Shown one piece after another: positions 19,313 through 28,145 of a stretch of 64,000 nucleotides of DNA. Every line of letters begins with the position of its first letter. The stretch's first letter is position 1. The translations under genes and the position numbers were made by a program. The notes beneath the pieces were generated by a model, which was given only the letters and a program-made list of their open reading frames with translations, was not told the DNA's origin and searched no databases. Source of the stretch: Rossellomorea sp. AcN35-11 (lineage in GTDB: Bacteria > Bacillota > Bacilli > Bacillales > Bacillaceae_B); NCBI GenBank assembly GCA_030388825.1, contig CP128835.1, positions 1,420,001 through 1,484,000 of the forward strand, written 5' to 3'.

Positions 19313-20499
19313 TTAATTGGTTTTATTATTCGGATACCAATACAGCTCCTGGAGACCTGGAATTACTCCTTCAGCGGCGGAGCTATGAGTTGTTGCAATT
19401 CCCTCAGTGGGAGGACTTGATTTACCGGATCAAAGAAACGGATCACTCCATTCTGTTTATTAAAGCGAACACCCTGTTTGACGGATATGAATTATGTCAG
19501 GAAATATCCATCATGTTCCCCCACCTTTATATCATCCTGATTGTACCGGATCATATGGACAATGCACGAAAGGCGATGAATGCAGGGGCTTCGAACATTC
19601 TTCTCTATTCTTCTGATGAAAGGGAGAAAAGGGAGGTCATCGACCAGGCAGTCAAATTCTTGAAACTTCGTGAAACGGGAGTGAATTTTCACCTCTCCAA
19701 AAATTGTAAAGTGGTGTCGGTCTGCAGTCCCAAAGGCGGGATAGGACGTACCACTACAGCAGTAAATCTGGCAGTGACCTATAGCAGGATGGGGAGGAAT
19801 GTAGGCATACTGGATGCCAATCTTCAATTCGGTGATATGAATATGCACCTGGACATCAGACCGAATGGAACCCTTTATGAATGGGTGAAGGAGGAATATG
19901 AACGGCACAGTTTTTCCATTGACAACTACCTGGTCCAACATGACAGTGGGGTTTCGATCCTTCCGGCACCTCCAAGACCCGAATTCTTCGAAATGATTAC
20001 TGAAACCCACATTGAAAAAGTAATAGAAGAAATGAAGATGAGGTTCGACCTTCTCATCATCGATACGCCTTCCTATTTATCAGAAGTACATTTGAAATGC
20101 CTGGAACGTTCAGATGAATGCCTGTTACTCGTAACGGATGAACTTCCGGTCTTAAAGAGAAGCAAACTCTACATGGAAGCCCTCGATTCCTTTCAACTAA
20201 AGGAAAAAGTGAAGGTCATCCATCTGCAGAGCACGAAGAATAAACAGGTGGATCAACGCAAGATGGAAAGGATCCTGGAAGTGTCCATTTTCGAAACATT
20301 ACCGACAAAATCAACGCTGATGTCCCAATCAGTTAATTTGGGAGTACCAGTGGTCCTTTCCCATCCACGTAAACCGATAGGAAAAAGCTTTCTCTCATTG
20401 GCAACCAAACTTTCCGATCCTCCTGTTGAAGCAGAACAAGCATCCCCAAAAAAGAAAAAGCAAGTCAAGCAGTTAGTTCCTGTGAAAGGAAGGGTGTAG
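19309..20499 (+). CDS. TadZ/CpaE-like ATPase of the Tad pilus
   Basis: This 396-residue protein has a receiver-like N-terminal domain (1-125, without a clear phosphoacceptor triad) and a ParA/MinD-like ATPase domain. The deviant Walker A is 'SPKGGIGRTTT' at about 140-150, and 'DANLQFGD' and 'LLIIDTP' follow. TadZ proteins localise the pilus machine at the cell pole. The C terminus is Lys-rich. It overlaps the CpaB-like gene by 4 bases and ends one base before tadA. Confidence 0.88.
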   Translation: MINWFYYSDTNTAPGDLELLLQRRSYELLQFPQWEDLIYRIKETDHSILFIKANTLFDGYELCQEISIMFPHLYIILIVPDHMDNARKAMNAGASNILLYSSDEREKREVIDQAVKFLKLRETGVNFHLSKNCKVVSVCSPKGGIGRTTTAVNLAVTYSRMGRNVGILDANLQFGDMNMHLDIRPNGTLYEWVKEEYERHSFSIDNYLVQHDSGVSILPAPPRPEFFEMITETHIEKVIEEMKMRFDLLIIDTPSYLSEVHLKCLERSDECLLLVTDELPVLKRSKLYMEALDSFQLKEKVKVIHLQSTKNKQVDQRKMERILEVSIFETLPTKSTLMSQSVNLGVPVVLSHPRKPIGKSFLSLATKLSDPPVEAEQASPKKKKQVKQLVPVKGRV

Positions 20500-20500
20500 G

Positions 20501-21843
20501 ATGGCCGTCTTCAACCGGGTTGCTCATGATAAGAAAGAAAAAGGGACATATGATCATCGGTCCAATGAGAAAACCCCTAAAACAAAAGAGTTTTGGGAGA
20601 TGGGGTCTAAACTGCACCAAAATATAATAGAAGAATTGAAAAAATACCCCGGTCAGAGTGAGGAGCAGGAAAAGGGTAAAATAAAAGAACTGAGTGAGGA
20701 ATTTTTTAGTGAAGAGGGGGGACGACTGACCTTTGAAGAGAAAAAGCAGCTTGTTGAAGCAGTGGAGGATGAACTGCTCGGATACGGTCCGATCACCCCA
20801 CTCCTTCTGGATTCATCCATTTCCGAGGTGATGGTCAACGGTCCTCATCAGATCTACTACGAGCAGGAAGGAAAATTAATCAGGAGTTCCGTCACATTCA
20901 GGGACGATCAGCATGTTCAGCGGATCATCGAGAAAATTGTCTCCCCCATCGGACGCCGGGTGGATGAAAGCTCTCCCATGGTTGATGCCAGACTTCCCAA
21001 TGGCTCACGTGTCAATGCCATCATCCCCCCTCTCTCCTTAAAGGGTCCGATCGTCACGATCAGGAAGTTCGCGGATAATCCTTTTACAGTAGAGGATTTA
21101 ATCGGATTCGGCACAATGAATCAAGATATGGCTGAATTTCTTAAAGCGTGTGTGCTGGCAAGATTGAATATTTTTATCAGCGGGGGAACGGGTTCCGGGA
21201 AGACCTCGTCCCTAAATGTCCTTTCGTCGTTCATCCCCCATGATGAGCGGATCGTGACCATTGAAGATGTCCTGCGGAATTGCAACTGTCCCAGGACCAT
21301 ATTATTTCGTTGGAATCGAGACCTACTAATATTGAGGGAAGAGGAGAGATTACCATCCGGGATCTTGTCCGGAATGCTTTACGGATGCGTCCTGACAGAA
21401 TCGTGGTGGGAGAGGTGAGGGGTGCGGAAGCACTCGACATGCTGCAGGCAATGAATACGGGTCATGATGGAAGCTTAAGTACGGGACACGCCAATTCACC
21501 GAGGGATATGCTCGCCCGTATGGAAACCATGGTGATGATGGCCGGGTTTGATCTACCCGTTCGTGCCATCCGTGAACAGATTGCCAATGCATTGGACGTG
21601 ATTGTTCAACAGGTTCGTTTAAAGGATGGTACCAGAAAAATCACCCATATCACAGAAGTGCAGGGGATGGAGGGGGATACCATTGTCCTTCAGGACTTAT
21701 TTCATTATAAGGAAACGGGATGGTCACACGATGGGAAAATCCAGGGGAGATTTGTATCAACGGGGATCAGGCCGAGGTTCATAGAGCATTTCGAAGGGAA
21801 TGGGTTAACCGTATCCTCTTCCTGGTTCAAGGGGGAGTGGTAA
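20501..21843 (+). pseudogene. Tad pilus ATPase TadA/CpaF, frameshifted
   Basis: Two frames join into about 446 residues of a type II/IV secretion ATPase. Walker A 'GGTGSGKTS' lies near residue 230, 'IVTIED' is just before the shift, and '[16 protein letters not shown]' and '[13 protein letters not shown]' (Walker B and His boxes) lie after it. The shift is near 21268-21275. It needs two bases removed or one added, unlike the single-base gains elsewhere. It would power Flp assembly. The start ATG is one base after tadZ, and tadB follows by one base. Confidence 0.85.
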
Positions 21844-21844
21844 T

Positions 21845-22804
21845 GTGGAAAAGGGATTGTGGGTTTTCGGCTCATTCATGATGACGATGATCATTTTCTA
21901 TGTGATTCTATCACTCATCACAAAAAAAAGGCATGTTCAACAGCGGATCGATCGATATTTCTCCACTGCTTCCAGTAAGGAAACGGAAGGAAAGGAAAAA
22001 GATCAGCACCTGTTGGAACAGATGAGTCTTACGCTGGCCAAAGGATTCAAAGGTGTTCAGTTCAGTAAGAAAACCAAGAACCTATTATTACAAGCAGGCA
22101 GTTCCATGACTCCTGAGCAATTCATAGCCTATCGGCTGATGACAGCCGTGATGATTTCAATCCTGCTCCTGATCTTACAGGTACATTGGATCCTGGTACT
22201 CCTTGGCCTGATGATAGGGTATATTCTTCCATGGACCATGATGACCTCCAGAAGGAAAAAAAGGCTGCAGGTCTTACCGGTTCAACTTCTTGATGCGTTA
22301 GGGATGATGGCTAATTCCATGAGGGCAGGTTTCAGTTTTATGCAGGTCATGCAGCTAGTGGGAAAGGAAATGCCATCGCCTATCGGTCCTGAATTCGAAC
22401 GGGCGTTCAGGGAAGCGGGGCTTGGAGTCCCCCTGGAAAAAGTGTTTGAAGATATGGTTCACCGCCTGCCCAATAAAGAGTTGGAGGTGGCCTTGGAAGC
22501 GATTATTGCCCAGCGGAGGAGCGGAGGAAACTTAGCAGAATTGTTGGAAACGATGGAAGATACCATCCGGGGAAGAGTAAGGATAATGGGGGAGCTTACT
22601 ACATTGACCTCTCAAGGCAAATTGTCTTCCTTGATCATTACACTGCTTCCCATAGGGCTCGGTCTCTATTTATACGTAGTTGATCCGGAGTATTTCAGCC
22701 CTCTCATTCACCATCCAATGGGCATAGCCATGCTCTTGCTTGCCGGTTTACTCGTACTGATAGGCTGGGTTTCTATCCAGAAGATTCTCCGAATTGAGGT
22801 GTAG
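21845..22804 (+). CDS. Tad pilus inner-membrane platform protein TadB
   Basis: This 319-residue type II secretion F-domain protein has an N-terminal segment (about 7-26), a central pair (about 95-135), the cytoplasmic F domain ('LLDALGMMANSMRAGFSFMQVM') and a C-terminal pair (about 265-310). With TadC it forms the membrane platform that works with TadA. The GTG start has GGGGGAG 8 bases upstream. It is one base after tadA. Confidence 0.9.
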   Translation: MEKGLWVFGSFMMTMIIFYVILSLITKKRHVQQRIDRYFSTASSKETEGKEKDQHLLEQMSLTLAKGFKGVQFSKKTKNLLLQAGSSMTPEQFIAYRLMTAVMISILLLILQVHWILVLLGLMIGYILPWTMMTSRRKKRLQVLPVQLLDALGMMANSMRAGFSFMQVMQLVGKEMPSPIGPEFERAFREAGLGVPLEKVFEDMVHRLPNKELEVALEAIIAQRRSGGNLAELLETMEDTIRGRVRIMGELTTLTSQGKLSSLIITLLPIGLGLYLYVVDPEYFSPLIHHPMGIAMLLLAGLLVLIGWVSIQKILRIEV

Positions 22805-22806
22805 CC

Positions 22807-23730
22807 GTGAACATCCTATTTATCGTAACAGCCATCTGCTCGTTCACATTCTTATCAGCGGCAACTCTCTTCTCCATCAACAGGAAGAGGATTGCCATGG
22901 ATCATAGAGTCCATCACTACTTTCAACATATCCATCAAGCTGGTGAAGCAAAAAAGAAAAATGATAGACAGCGATCTTACAGGCCATTCCTCCCATTATG
23001 GGAAAGAGGACTCAAGGTTGTCAGCAGGAGAACGACGAAAGCGAAACAAAAGAAGCTTGATCACCTTTTACGTGACGCAGGTTATGCAGGAAGGCTGACA
23101 GCCTTGGAATTCCGGTTGATCCAACTGGTGATCAGCATCGGAGGGGGCGTGGCCGTATTCACCTTATTCGCACCTGTGAGCGATAACCTTGCAGTGACAT
23201 GTCTTCTCTCATTCGGGGTGTTCTTTCTGGGCTTTCACTATTCCACCTTCTTCTTAAGCAAAAAAAGAAGTACTCGCATTGCCCGGATCAACCGGGATAT
23301 GCCTGATTTTTTTGATACAGTCAATTTACTGATAGAAGCAGGCCTTGGATTGGATGCAGCCATCTTAACGGTCTGCCAAAAGAAGAAGGGTCCACTTTCA
23401 GAGGAATTCTTATTTGTCCTGGAAGATATGAAACGGGGGAAGTCAAGGCGGGAAGCTTTTTATGATTTGCGGATGAGGGTTCCCTCCGATGCTTTGCAAA
23501 GCACACTAACCACCATGATACAAGCCGACTATCTGGGTGTGGGGATGTCCAAGGTTATACGTAACCTGACTGTCCGGATAAGGGAACAGAGAAGGGAATC
23601 AGCCAGGGAACAAGCCATGAGAGCTCCGGTTAAAATGCTCTTCCCGATGGTCTTCTTCATCTTTCCCTCCATCTTTATCGTATCCCTCGGTCCGCTCTTC
23701 ATCAAAATCCTGACCGAAGGACTTTGGTAA
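22807..23730 (+). CDS. Tad pilus inner-membrane platform protein TadC
   Basis: This 307-residue paralog of TadB has the F domain 'DMPDFFDTVNLLIEAGLGLDAAI' (about 165-187) and 'REQRRESAREQAMRAPVKMLFP' near 260-281, a conserved TadC end motif. It starts with GTG two bases after tadB, with GAGGTGT upstream. It is the last gene of the operon; a long palindrome follows it. Confidence 0.9.
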   Translation: MNILFIVTAICSFTFLSAATLFSINRKRIAMDHRVHHYFQHIHQAGEAKKKNDRQRSYRPFLPLWERGLKVVSRRTTKAKQKKLDHLLRDAGYAGRLTALEFRLIQLVISIGGGVAVFTLFAPVSDNLAVTCLLSFGVFFLGFHYSTFFLSKKRSTRIARINRDMPDFFDTVNLLIEAGLGLDAAILTVCQKKKGPLSEEFLFVLEDMKRGKSRREAFYDLRMRVPSDALQSTLTTMIQADYLGVGMSKVIRNLTVRIREQRRESAREQAMRAPVKMLFPMVFFIFPSIFIVSLGPLFIKILTEGLW

Positions 23731-23734
23731 TGAA

Positions 23735-23766
23735 AGGGACGGACCTCCACTGGGAGGTCCGTCCCT
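23735..23766. repeat. GGGACGGACC palindrome, end of the tad operon
   Basis: AGGGACGGACCTCC pairs perfectly with GGAGGTCCGTCCCT around ACTG (14-bp stem). The core recurs at 32507, 32531, 50415, 50457, 58696, 59861, 62705, 62772, 62816 and 62839. It probably helps end transcription or protects the mRNA end, but no T run follows in this copy. Confidence 0.75.
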
Positions 23767-23892
23767 CTATGAGAAAGTTGTCGATAAGTATTTCCTACTA
23801 AATATGGATTATTCTGATATTTCTATTATAATGTAAATATAAGTAATTTCTGTTAATATATTAAAATAACATTAAAGGAGGTGGGATTACGA

Positions 23893-24018
23893 ATGCCTGC
23901 ATATTATATGAAAGAGATATGGACACCGTTAAAGATAGTAGGGATTAAATTCTTCAAATCTGAAGAAAATACGATCTTTATGAAATTCCATCAAAAGCCT
24001 AGAAAGCGCATTTTCTAA
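23893..24018 (+). CDS. Small hypothetical protein (41 aa)
   Basis: AAAGGAGGTG lies 9 bases before the ATG, the best ribosome site in this region. The 41-residue product begins 'MPAYYMKEIWTPLKIVGIK' and is rich in Lys and aromatic residues, with no membrane segment. Family unknown. TATAAT lies upstream at 23827-23832 with a weak -35. Its stop is 27 bases before the riboswitch, so both may be on one transcript. Confidence 0.55.
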   Translation: MPAYYMKEIWTPLKIVGIKFFKSEENTIFMKFHQKPRKRIF

Positions 24019-24044
24019 ACCAATATATAAAATACTTCTAAAAC

Positions 24045-24136
24045 GCGTACGATAAAGGCAAATCCATTGAAAAATGGAGACGCAAAACTATAGGGGCTTT
24101 CGTCAGGCGACGGTGCCAGCCAGTTACCGTGTACGC
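24045..24136 (+). promoter_or_regulatory. Cyclic di-GMP-I (GEMM) riboswitch
   Basis: The GEMM-I signature is all present and in order: closing stem GCGTAC (24045-24050)/GTACGC (24131-24136), 'GGCAAA' then a GAAA-type loop, 'GACGCAAA', a second hairpin, and 'GCCAGCC-AGTTACCG'. The rightward strand matches, so the target is the CWB2 surface protein gene whose ATG lies 222 bases downstream. I could not identify a clear terminator or anti-ribosome-site helix. Whether it senses c-di-GMP or cGAMP cannot be settled by eye. A leftward 65-codon ORF over it is spurious. Confidence 0.85.
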
Positions 24137-24357
24137 ACTTCTCGATCCTTTCACTCTTTCCATACTCACTGATCCAATTGCCTTGCCTGTAATCAACCAT
24201 TCTACCATTCACCTCACTATTTAACGCATCATTTCCACTTTCTTAAAGTCACTTTTTACTAGATATAAAACGGCATGTTCACTTCCTAATACATTTCCAA
24301 CGTATGATCAATGGCAAACCATGCTACATATACTATCAATTTAAGGGGGCCCGCTTC

Positions 24358-25821
24358 ATGGGGAAAATCAGTACCGGTCTAGTTGTCTTTCTATTGATCT
24401 TCTGTTGCAGTATGTCACCGTCACTGGCTGCAGGTCCATTTGACCACCAAACCATTAAGAAGGACATTCAATCCCTCTCAACGAAACAATCCGCGACGAC
24501 ACTTGATGATACACCCTTCACTGTACTAAAAGAAAAGATGAAAAGCATAAAGAAGGACAATGGCATGAGATTAATGGGTGAGGTATATGAACAGGAACCG
24601 AATGACTACCCTCATCAGGCGGATTATATCCGTCTCGACGATATTGTCCTTGGTACCTTCTGGTGGGAAGAGGACCTGGATATGTATCATTTATATATGG
24701 ATGAAACCCAGGATACGTATATTTACGGAACCACTTTGACGACCCTCAATAATCTCGGGTATTTGCTTTTCACCCCTGAAGGAGAGCCGATTTATCCGGA
24801 TGAGTTCCTGGAAGACGGAAGTGATAAGCTGCTGATTTATTATTCTCTCCCTCCAGGCTCGTATTATCTTGCAGCCACAGATCTGAATGAGTTTGGCGGA
24901 GACGGAGTATATGGGCTGACAGCATTCACCGGGGAAGAACCTACGGATAATGTGTACCGGATCTACGGAAAGGACCGGCATGAAACCGCAATCGAGATCT
25001 CGAAGGTAGGATGGCCAGACGGAGCTGAAACGGTTGTGCTGGCAAGGGATACCACCTTCCCGGACGCCTTGGCAGGGGCCCCCCTCGCTTATCAGAAAGA
25101 TGCGCCCATCCTATTGAATCCAAAGGATCACTTACATGATAAGGTAAAAGAACGAATCGCCGAATTGGGAGCGGAGAACGTCATTATTCTAGGAGGGAAG
25201 GGAGCCATTTCACCCAATGTTGAAAAGCAATTAAAAACGAATGGCATAAACGTATCGCGTATCGGAGGGGTGACACGATATGAAACGGCGGCCAACATTG
25301 CAAAAGAGTTAGGGGACTACGAACAGGCTGTCATTGCATACGGTGGCAACTTTCCGGATGCCTTATCCATCGCGCCTTACGCTGCCTCCAATGGAATTCC
25401 GATCCTGTTAAGCCCTAAAGATGCACTGGCAGACGAAACGAAGGAAGCACTGAAGACGGTCACGGATACCATGATCGTAGGAGGAAAGTCAGTCATCTCC
25501 GATCAAGTCGAAAAGCAGCTCTCTCAAACAAATCCTGTAAGGATATCAGGAACCAACCGCTATGAAACATCGGTCCACATTGCTGAGTATCTCGAGATGC
25601 CCGGTGATATCATTACAGTAGCCACAGGTCAGAACTTTGCCGATGCACTGACGGGTTCTGTACTTGCCGCTAAATACTATGAACCTATTATCCTTGTGGA
25701 AAAAAATTCAGTTCCTCAACCTGTAAGAAACTATATTTCAGAGCATGGAACGTGGTATTTCACTATTCTCGGAGGAGAAGGAGCCGTTTCTGAAAAAGTG
25801 GCAGGAGAGCTCAACGGCTAA
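24358..25821 (+). CDS. Secreted cell-wall-binding protein with three CWB2 repeats
   Basis: This 487-residue protein has a signal peptide (1-26, ending 'SLAAG'), a pre-peptidase-like beta domain ('EPNDYPHQADYI' to 'YGLTAF', about 75-190), then three CWB2 (PF04122) repeats. Each repeat has a 'DRHETAIEIS' or 'RYETA' opening and a 'VIILGGKGAIS' core. CWB2 repeats bind wall polymers. No enzyme domain is seen, so a structural, adhesive or wall-coat role is likely. ATG 24358 has AAGGGGG 8 bases upstream; an upstream ATG (24304) would spoil the signal peptide. The c-di-GMP riboswitch ahead ties it to the sessile/motile switch. Confidence 0.87.
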   Translation: MGKISTGLVVFLLIFCCSMSPSLAAGPFDHQTIKKDIQSLSTKQSATTLDDTPFTVLKEKMKSIKKDNGMRLMGEVYEQEPNDYPHQADYIRLDDIVLGTFWWEEDLDMYHLYMDETQDTYIYGTTLTTLNNLGYLLFTPEGEPIYPDEFLEDGSDKLLIYYSLPPGSYYLAATDLNEFGGDGVYGLTAFTGEEPTDNVYRIYGKDRHETAIEISKVGWPDGAETVVLARDTTFPDALAGAPLAYQKDAPILLNPKDHLHDKVKERIAELGAENVIILGGKGAISPNVEKQLKTNGINVSRIGGVTRYETAANIAKELGDYEQAVIAYGGNFPDALSIAPYAASNGIPILLSPKDALADETKEALKTVTDTMIVGGKSVISDQVEKQLSQTNPVRISGTNRYETSVHIAEYLEMPGDIITVATGQNFADALTGSVLAAKYYEPIILVEKNSVPQPVRNYISEHGTWYFTILGGEGAVSEKVAGELNG

Positions 25822-25845
25822 TAAATGCAATGGTTCCCAAAAAGG

Positions 25846-25895
25846 AATAGAGGCTGAAGATCACACCGATCGTGATCTTCAGCCTCTATTTATCT
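25846..25895 (+). terminator. Terminator of the CWB2 gene
   Basis: AATAGAGGCTGAAGATCAC pairs perfectly with its 19-base complement around a 7-base loop, followed by TATCTTTCT. Confidence 0.9.
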
Positions 25896-26008
25896 TTCTC
25901 CACAACCATAACATGATACGAAATGACTATCACCCTGTACCTAATTTTCTGTTATGATGATAGTAACGAATATTTTGAATATAACCGGAATGAAGGGACT
26001 GCCATTCG

Positions 26009-27130
26009 ATGACAAGTGCTTCTACCATACTAATAAAATATCTGGAAGATCATTCAGAAGAATTTTTACATAATTGGCTCAAAAACATTGTTATTTCAGA
26101 AGATGATGTATATAAAGAAGAAGTCCTTAAAAATGGGTTGAAGATGTTTCAATTAGTGAAACGGGCCATAAGAGAGCCCCTCAGTGATGAGGAGATCACC
26201 TATCTTGCTCACAAGACTGCTCTGGAACGGGTCAATGCCAATGTCAACATCAGCGAATTTGTCTATAACGTCAATATTGGGAAGAGCATCATTATTAAGT
26301 GGGTGAGCGGCTCCGGAATCGAACTCCGTGAATTGCAGCCGATCTTTGAGGACATCAATGCGTTGTTCGATCGTTTCTCCTACCTGGCAGTCAGAAAATA
26401 TACGGAGATCAAAGAGCAGCTGCTTCAGGAAAAAGAGTTGTATATCGACCAAACCCATAAAGAACGGCTGACGATCCTTGGACAGATGAGTTCCAGCTTT
26501 GTTCATGAATTCAGGAATCCACTTACGTCGATCATCGGGTTTACCAAGCTTCTGCAAAGCGATCACCCCGACCTGCCGTATCTGGATATCATACAGCATG
26601 AGCTTGAACAGTTGAATTACCGCATCTCTCAATTCCTCCATGTATCGAGAAAGGAACTAGTCGATAGTACAAGAGAAGAAATCATCCTGATCGATCATCT
26701 TGAGGAGACCATTGAATTTCTTTATCCGAGCCTTCTGGACGGTGACGTTTCCCTTGATTTCAAGTGTGAAGCTGCCATCAAGGTGCTGGGAAACAAGGAT
26801 GAGCTGAGGCAGGTCTTCCTTAACCTCATCATGAACTCCATTGACGCCCTTCAGGAGGAGGGAGGACATCGTCAAATCACGATTTCATGCAAAGAAGAAA
26901 AAGGCAGGGCAGAGTTGGAAATCTCCAATAATGGGCCACGGATTAAAGAGGAGACCATTGAAGCCATTTTTGAGCCTTTTTACACGACTAAGGACCTTGG
27001 AACGGGAATCGGTCTTTACATTTGTAAAAAGCTGATCGAAAAACATGGCGGGGAAATCCATTGTCAGTCGAATGATGAGTGGACGACTTTTACGATCGGT
27101 ATTCCTGTGGAATCCCATCTGGTTATGTAG
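26009..27130 (+). CDS. Soluble sensor histidine kinase with RsbRD-like N-terminal domain
   Basis: This 373-residue protein has no membrane segments. Residues 1-130 resemble the RsbRD/histidine-kinase N-terminal sensor fold ('EDHSEEFLHNWLKN'). HisKA has His166 in 'SFVHEFRNPLTS', and HATPase has an N-box 'NLIMNSIDAL' (about 273-282), 'NNGPRI' and the G-box 'GTGIGLYICKKL'. It resembles the phosphorelay kinases that feed Spo0F in Bacillus. No response regulator is adjacent, in line with an orphan kinase. Given the surrounding biofilm genes, a role in that decision is plausible but inferred. Confidence 0.85.
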   Translation: MTSASTILIKYLEDHSEEFLHNWLKNIVISEDDVYKEEVLKNGLKMFQLVKRAIREPLSDEEITYLAHKTALERVNANVNISEFVYNVNIGKSIIIKWVSGSGIELRELQPIFEDINALFDRFSYLAVRKYTEIKEQLLQEKELYIDQTHKERLTILGQMSSSFVHEFRNPLTSIIGFTKLLQSDHPDLPYLDIIQHELEQLNYRISQFLHVSRKELVDSTREEIILIDHLEETIEFLYPSLLDGDVSLDFKCEAAIKVLGNKDELRQVFLNLIMNSIDALQEEGGHRQITISCKEEKGRAELEISNNGPRIKEETIEAIFEPFYTTKDLGTGIGLYICKKLIEKHGGEIHCQSNDEWTTFTIGIPVESHLVM

Positions 27131-27145
27131 CACAGTCTGATTCAG

Positions 27146-27185
27146 CGGTGCCGGGCACATGAGTGCCAGGGCACCGATTTTTTTT
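27146..27185 (+). terminator. Terminator after the histidine kinase
   Basis: CGGTGCC-G-GGCAC pairs with GTGCC-AG-GGCACCG around ATGA, followed by eight Ts. Confidence 0.9.
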
Positions 27186-27224
27186 GTATTCCAGCAAATG
27201 ATTTCGTGTGTCATAGTGTGTAAA

Positions 27225-27233
27225 TGATATAAT
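27225..27233 (+). promoter_or_regulatory. Extended -10 promoter of the pseudopilin operon
   Basis: TGATATAAT (TGn plus TATAAT) lies 42 bases before the first pseudopilin ATG. There is no good -35, which is usual for extended -10 promoters. Confidence 0.45.
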
Positions 27234-27274
27234 CAATATAGGAAAATATTATCAGTTGGAGGCGGGATACGATC

Positions 27275-27697
27275 ATGGTTCAAGATGAGCAAGGAATGAC
27301 ATTACTGGAAGTGCTTCTGTCCATGGTGATCTTATCGATCGTCCTCTTGACGATGGTCAATTTCTTTCCGCAGATGGGCAGGATGAACACATATAATAGT
27401 GAGAAGATGGAGGCTGTGAATATTGCGAGGGGGGAGCTTGCTCTGTGGAAGGAAAGCGGGAGCCTCGGTGCACCTCCGTCCAATTACAGTAAATATACAG
27501 GGACAGAGCCTGATACGTATGACTACTACACTTCAACAGTAGATGAATATAACGTACAGGTAAAGATCCATAAAGTCTCAAAATTGAGTGAAACAGGTTC
27601 TTCATCACGTACCAAAGCTCATCAAATACTGCTTCAAGTTGTTGAAGATCAAAAAATCGTAAGTGAAACCTATGGATACCTCATGGTAAATGAGTAA
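27275..27697 (+). CDS. Type IV pilin-like prepilin (minor pseudopilin)
   Basis: This 140-residue protein starts with a class III leader: 'MVQDEQG' then 'MTLLEVLLSMVILSIVLLT', with Glu at +5 and a long hydrophobic helix. The soluble part has Ser/Tyr-rich loops and no family I can name. It is first of three overlapping or adjacent genes for pilin-like proteins. No assembly ATPase or platform gene is present here, so it would have to use a machine encoded elsewhere (for example ComG) or be unrelated to an extended pilus. Confidence 0.8.
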   Translation: MVQDEQGMTLLEVLLSMVILSIVLLTMVNFFPQMGRMNTYNSEKMEAVNIARGELALWKESGSLGAPPSNYSKYTGTEPDTYDYYTSTVDEYNVQVKIHKVSKLSETGSSSRTKAHQILLQVVEDQKIVSETYGYLMVNE

Positions 27698-27710
27698 GGG
27701 GGCTTATGCA

Positions 27711-28145
27711 ATGATACAGAACGAACGGGGATTGACTCTTGTGGAAGTCCTTGCCACATTGACCATCTTGTCCATTATCGGCGCTGTGATCTGGAATGTT
27801 TTTTTTCAGGGGATCCATTATACGAAAAAGGCAGTCTCTCAAAATAGTATTCAGCAGGAAGCGAATATTTTAACGATGAGCTTGACCCGGGTACATCAGA
27901 CAACAGAATCCTATCAGTTGAAGAATACGGATTGTACCATCACAGTTTTATACAGCGGGAAACAAGATACGTTTCAGCACCAGGATCTATGTTTTTCACT
28001 GGCCAATGTACCGGCAGGACCTATCCTGCCAGGTAAGGACGATTATCCCCTACTCATCTCCATTACAGATAAACACCACCCTGGCAATGACTTTATCATA
28101 GATACCACCTTATACCGATTGAAGGGAAGTCTTCCTAATGAATGA
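27711..28145 (+). CDS. Type IV pilin-like prepilin (minor pseudopilin)
   Basis: This 144-residue protein has the leader 'MIQNERG' followed by 'LTLVEVLATLTILSIIGAVIW' (Glu at +5). Two Cys in the soluble domain (near residues 86 and 104) could pair. I chose ATG 27711 because AAGGGGG lies 8 bases upstream; the in-frame ATG at 27690 has no site. It follows the previous gene by 13 bases and overlaps the next by 8. Confidence 0.8.
   Translation: MIQNERGLTLVEVLATLTILSIIGAVIWNVFFQGIHYTKKAVSQNSIQQEANILTMSLTRVHQTTESYQLKNTDCTITVLYSGKQDTFQHQDLCFSLANVPAGPILPGKDDYPLLISITDKHHPGNDFIIDTTLYRLKGSLPNE

Noticed and set aside
24015..24212. 65-codon leftward ORF
   Set aside because: It lies over the c-di-GMP riboswitch, whose conserved bases explain the sequence on the other strand.
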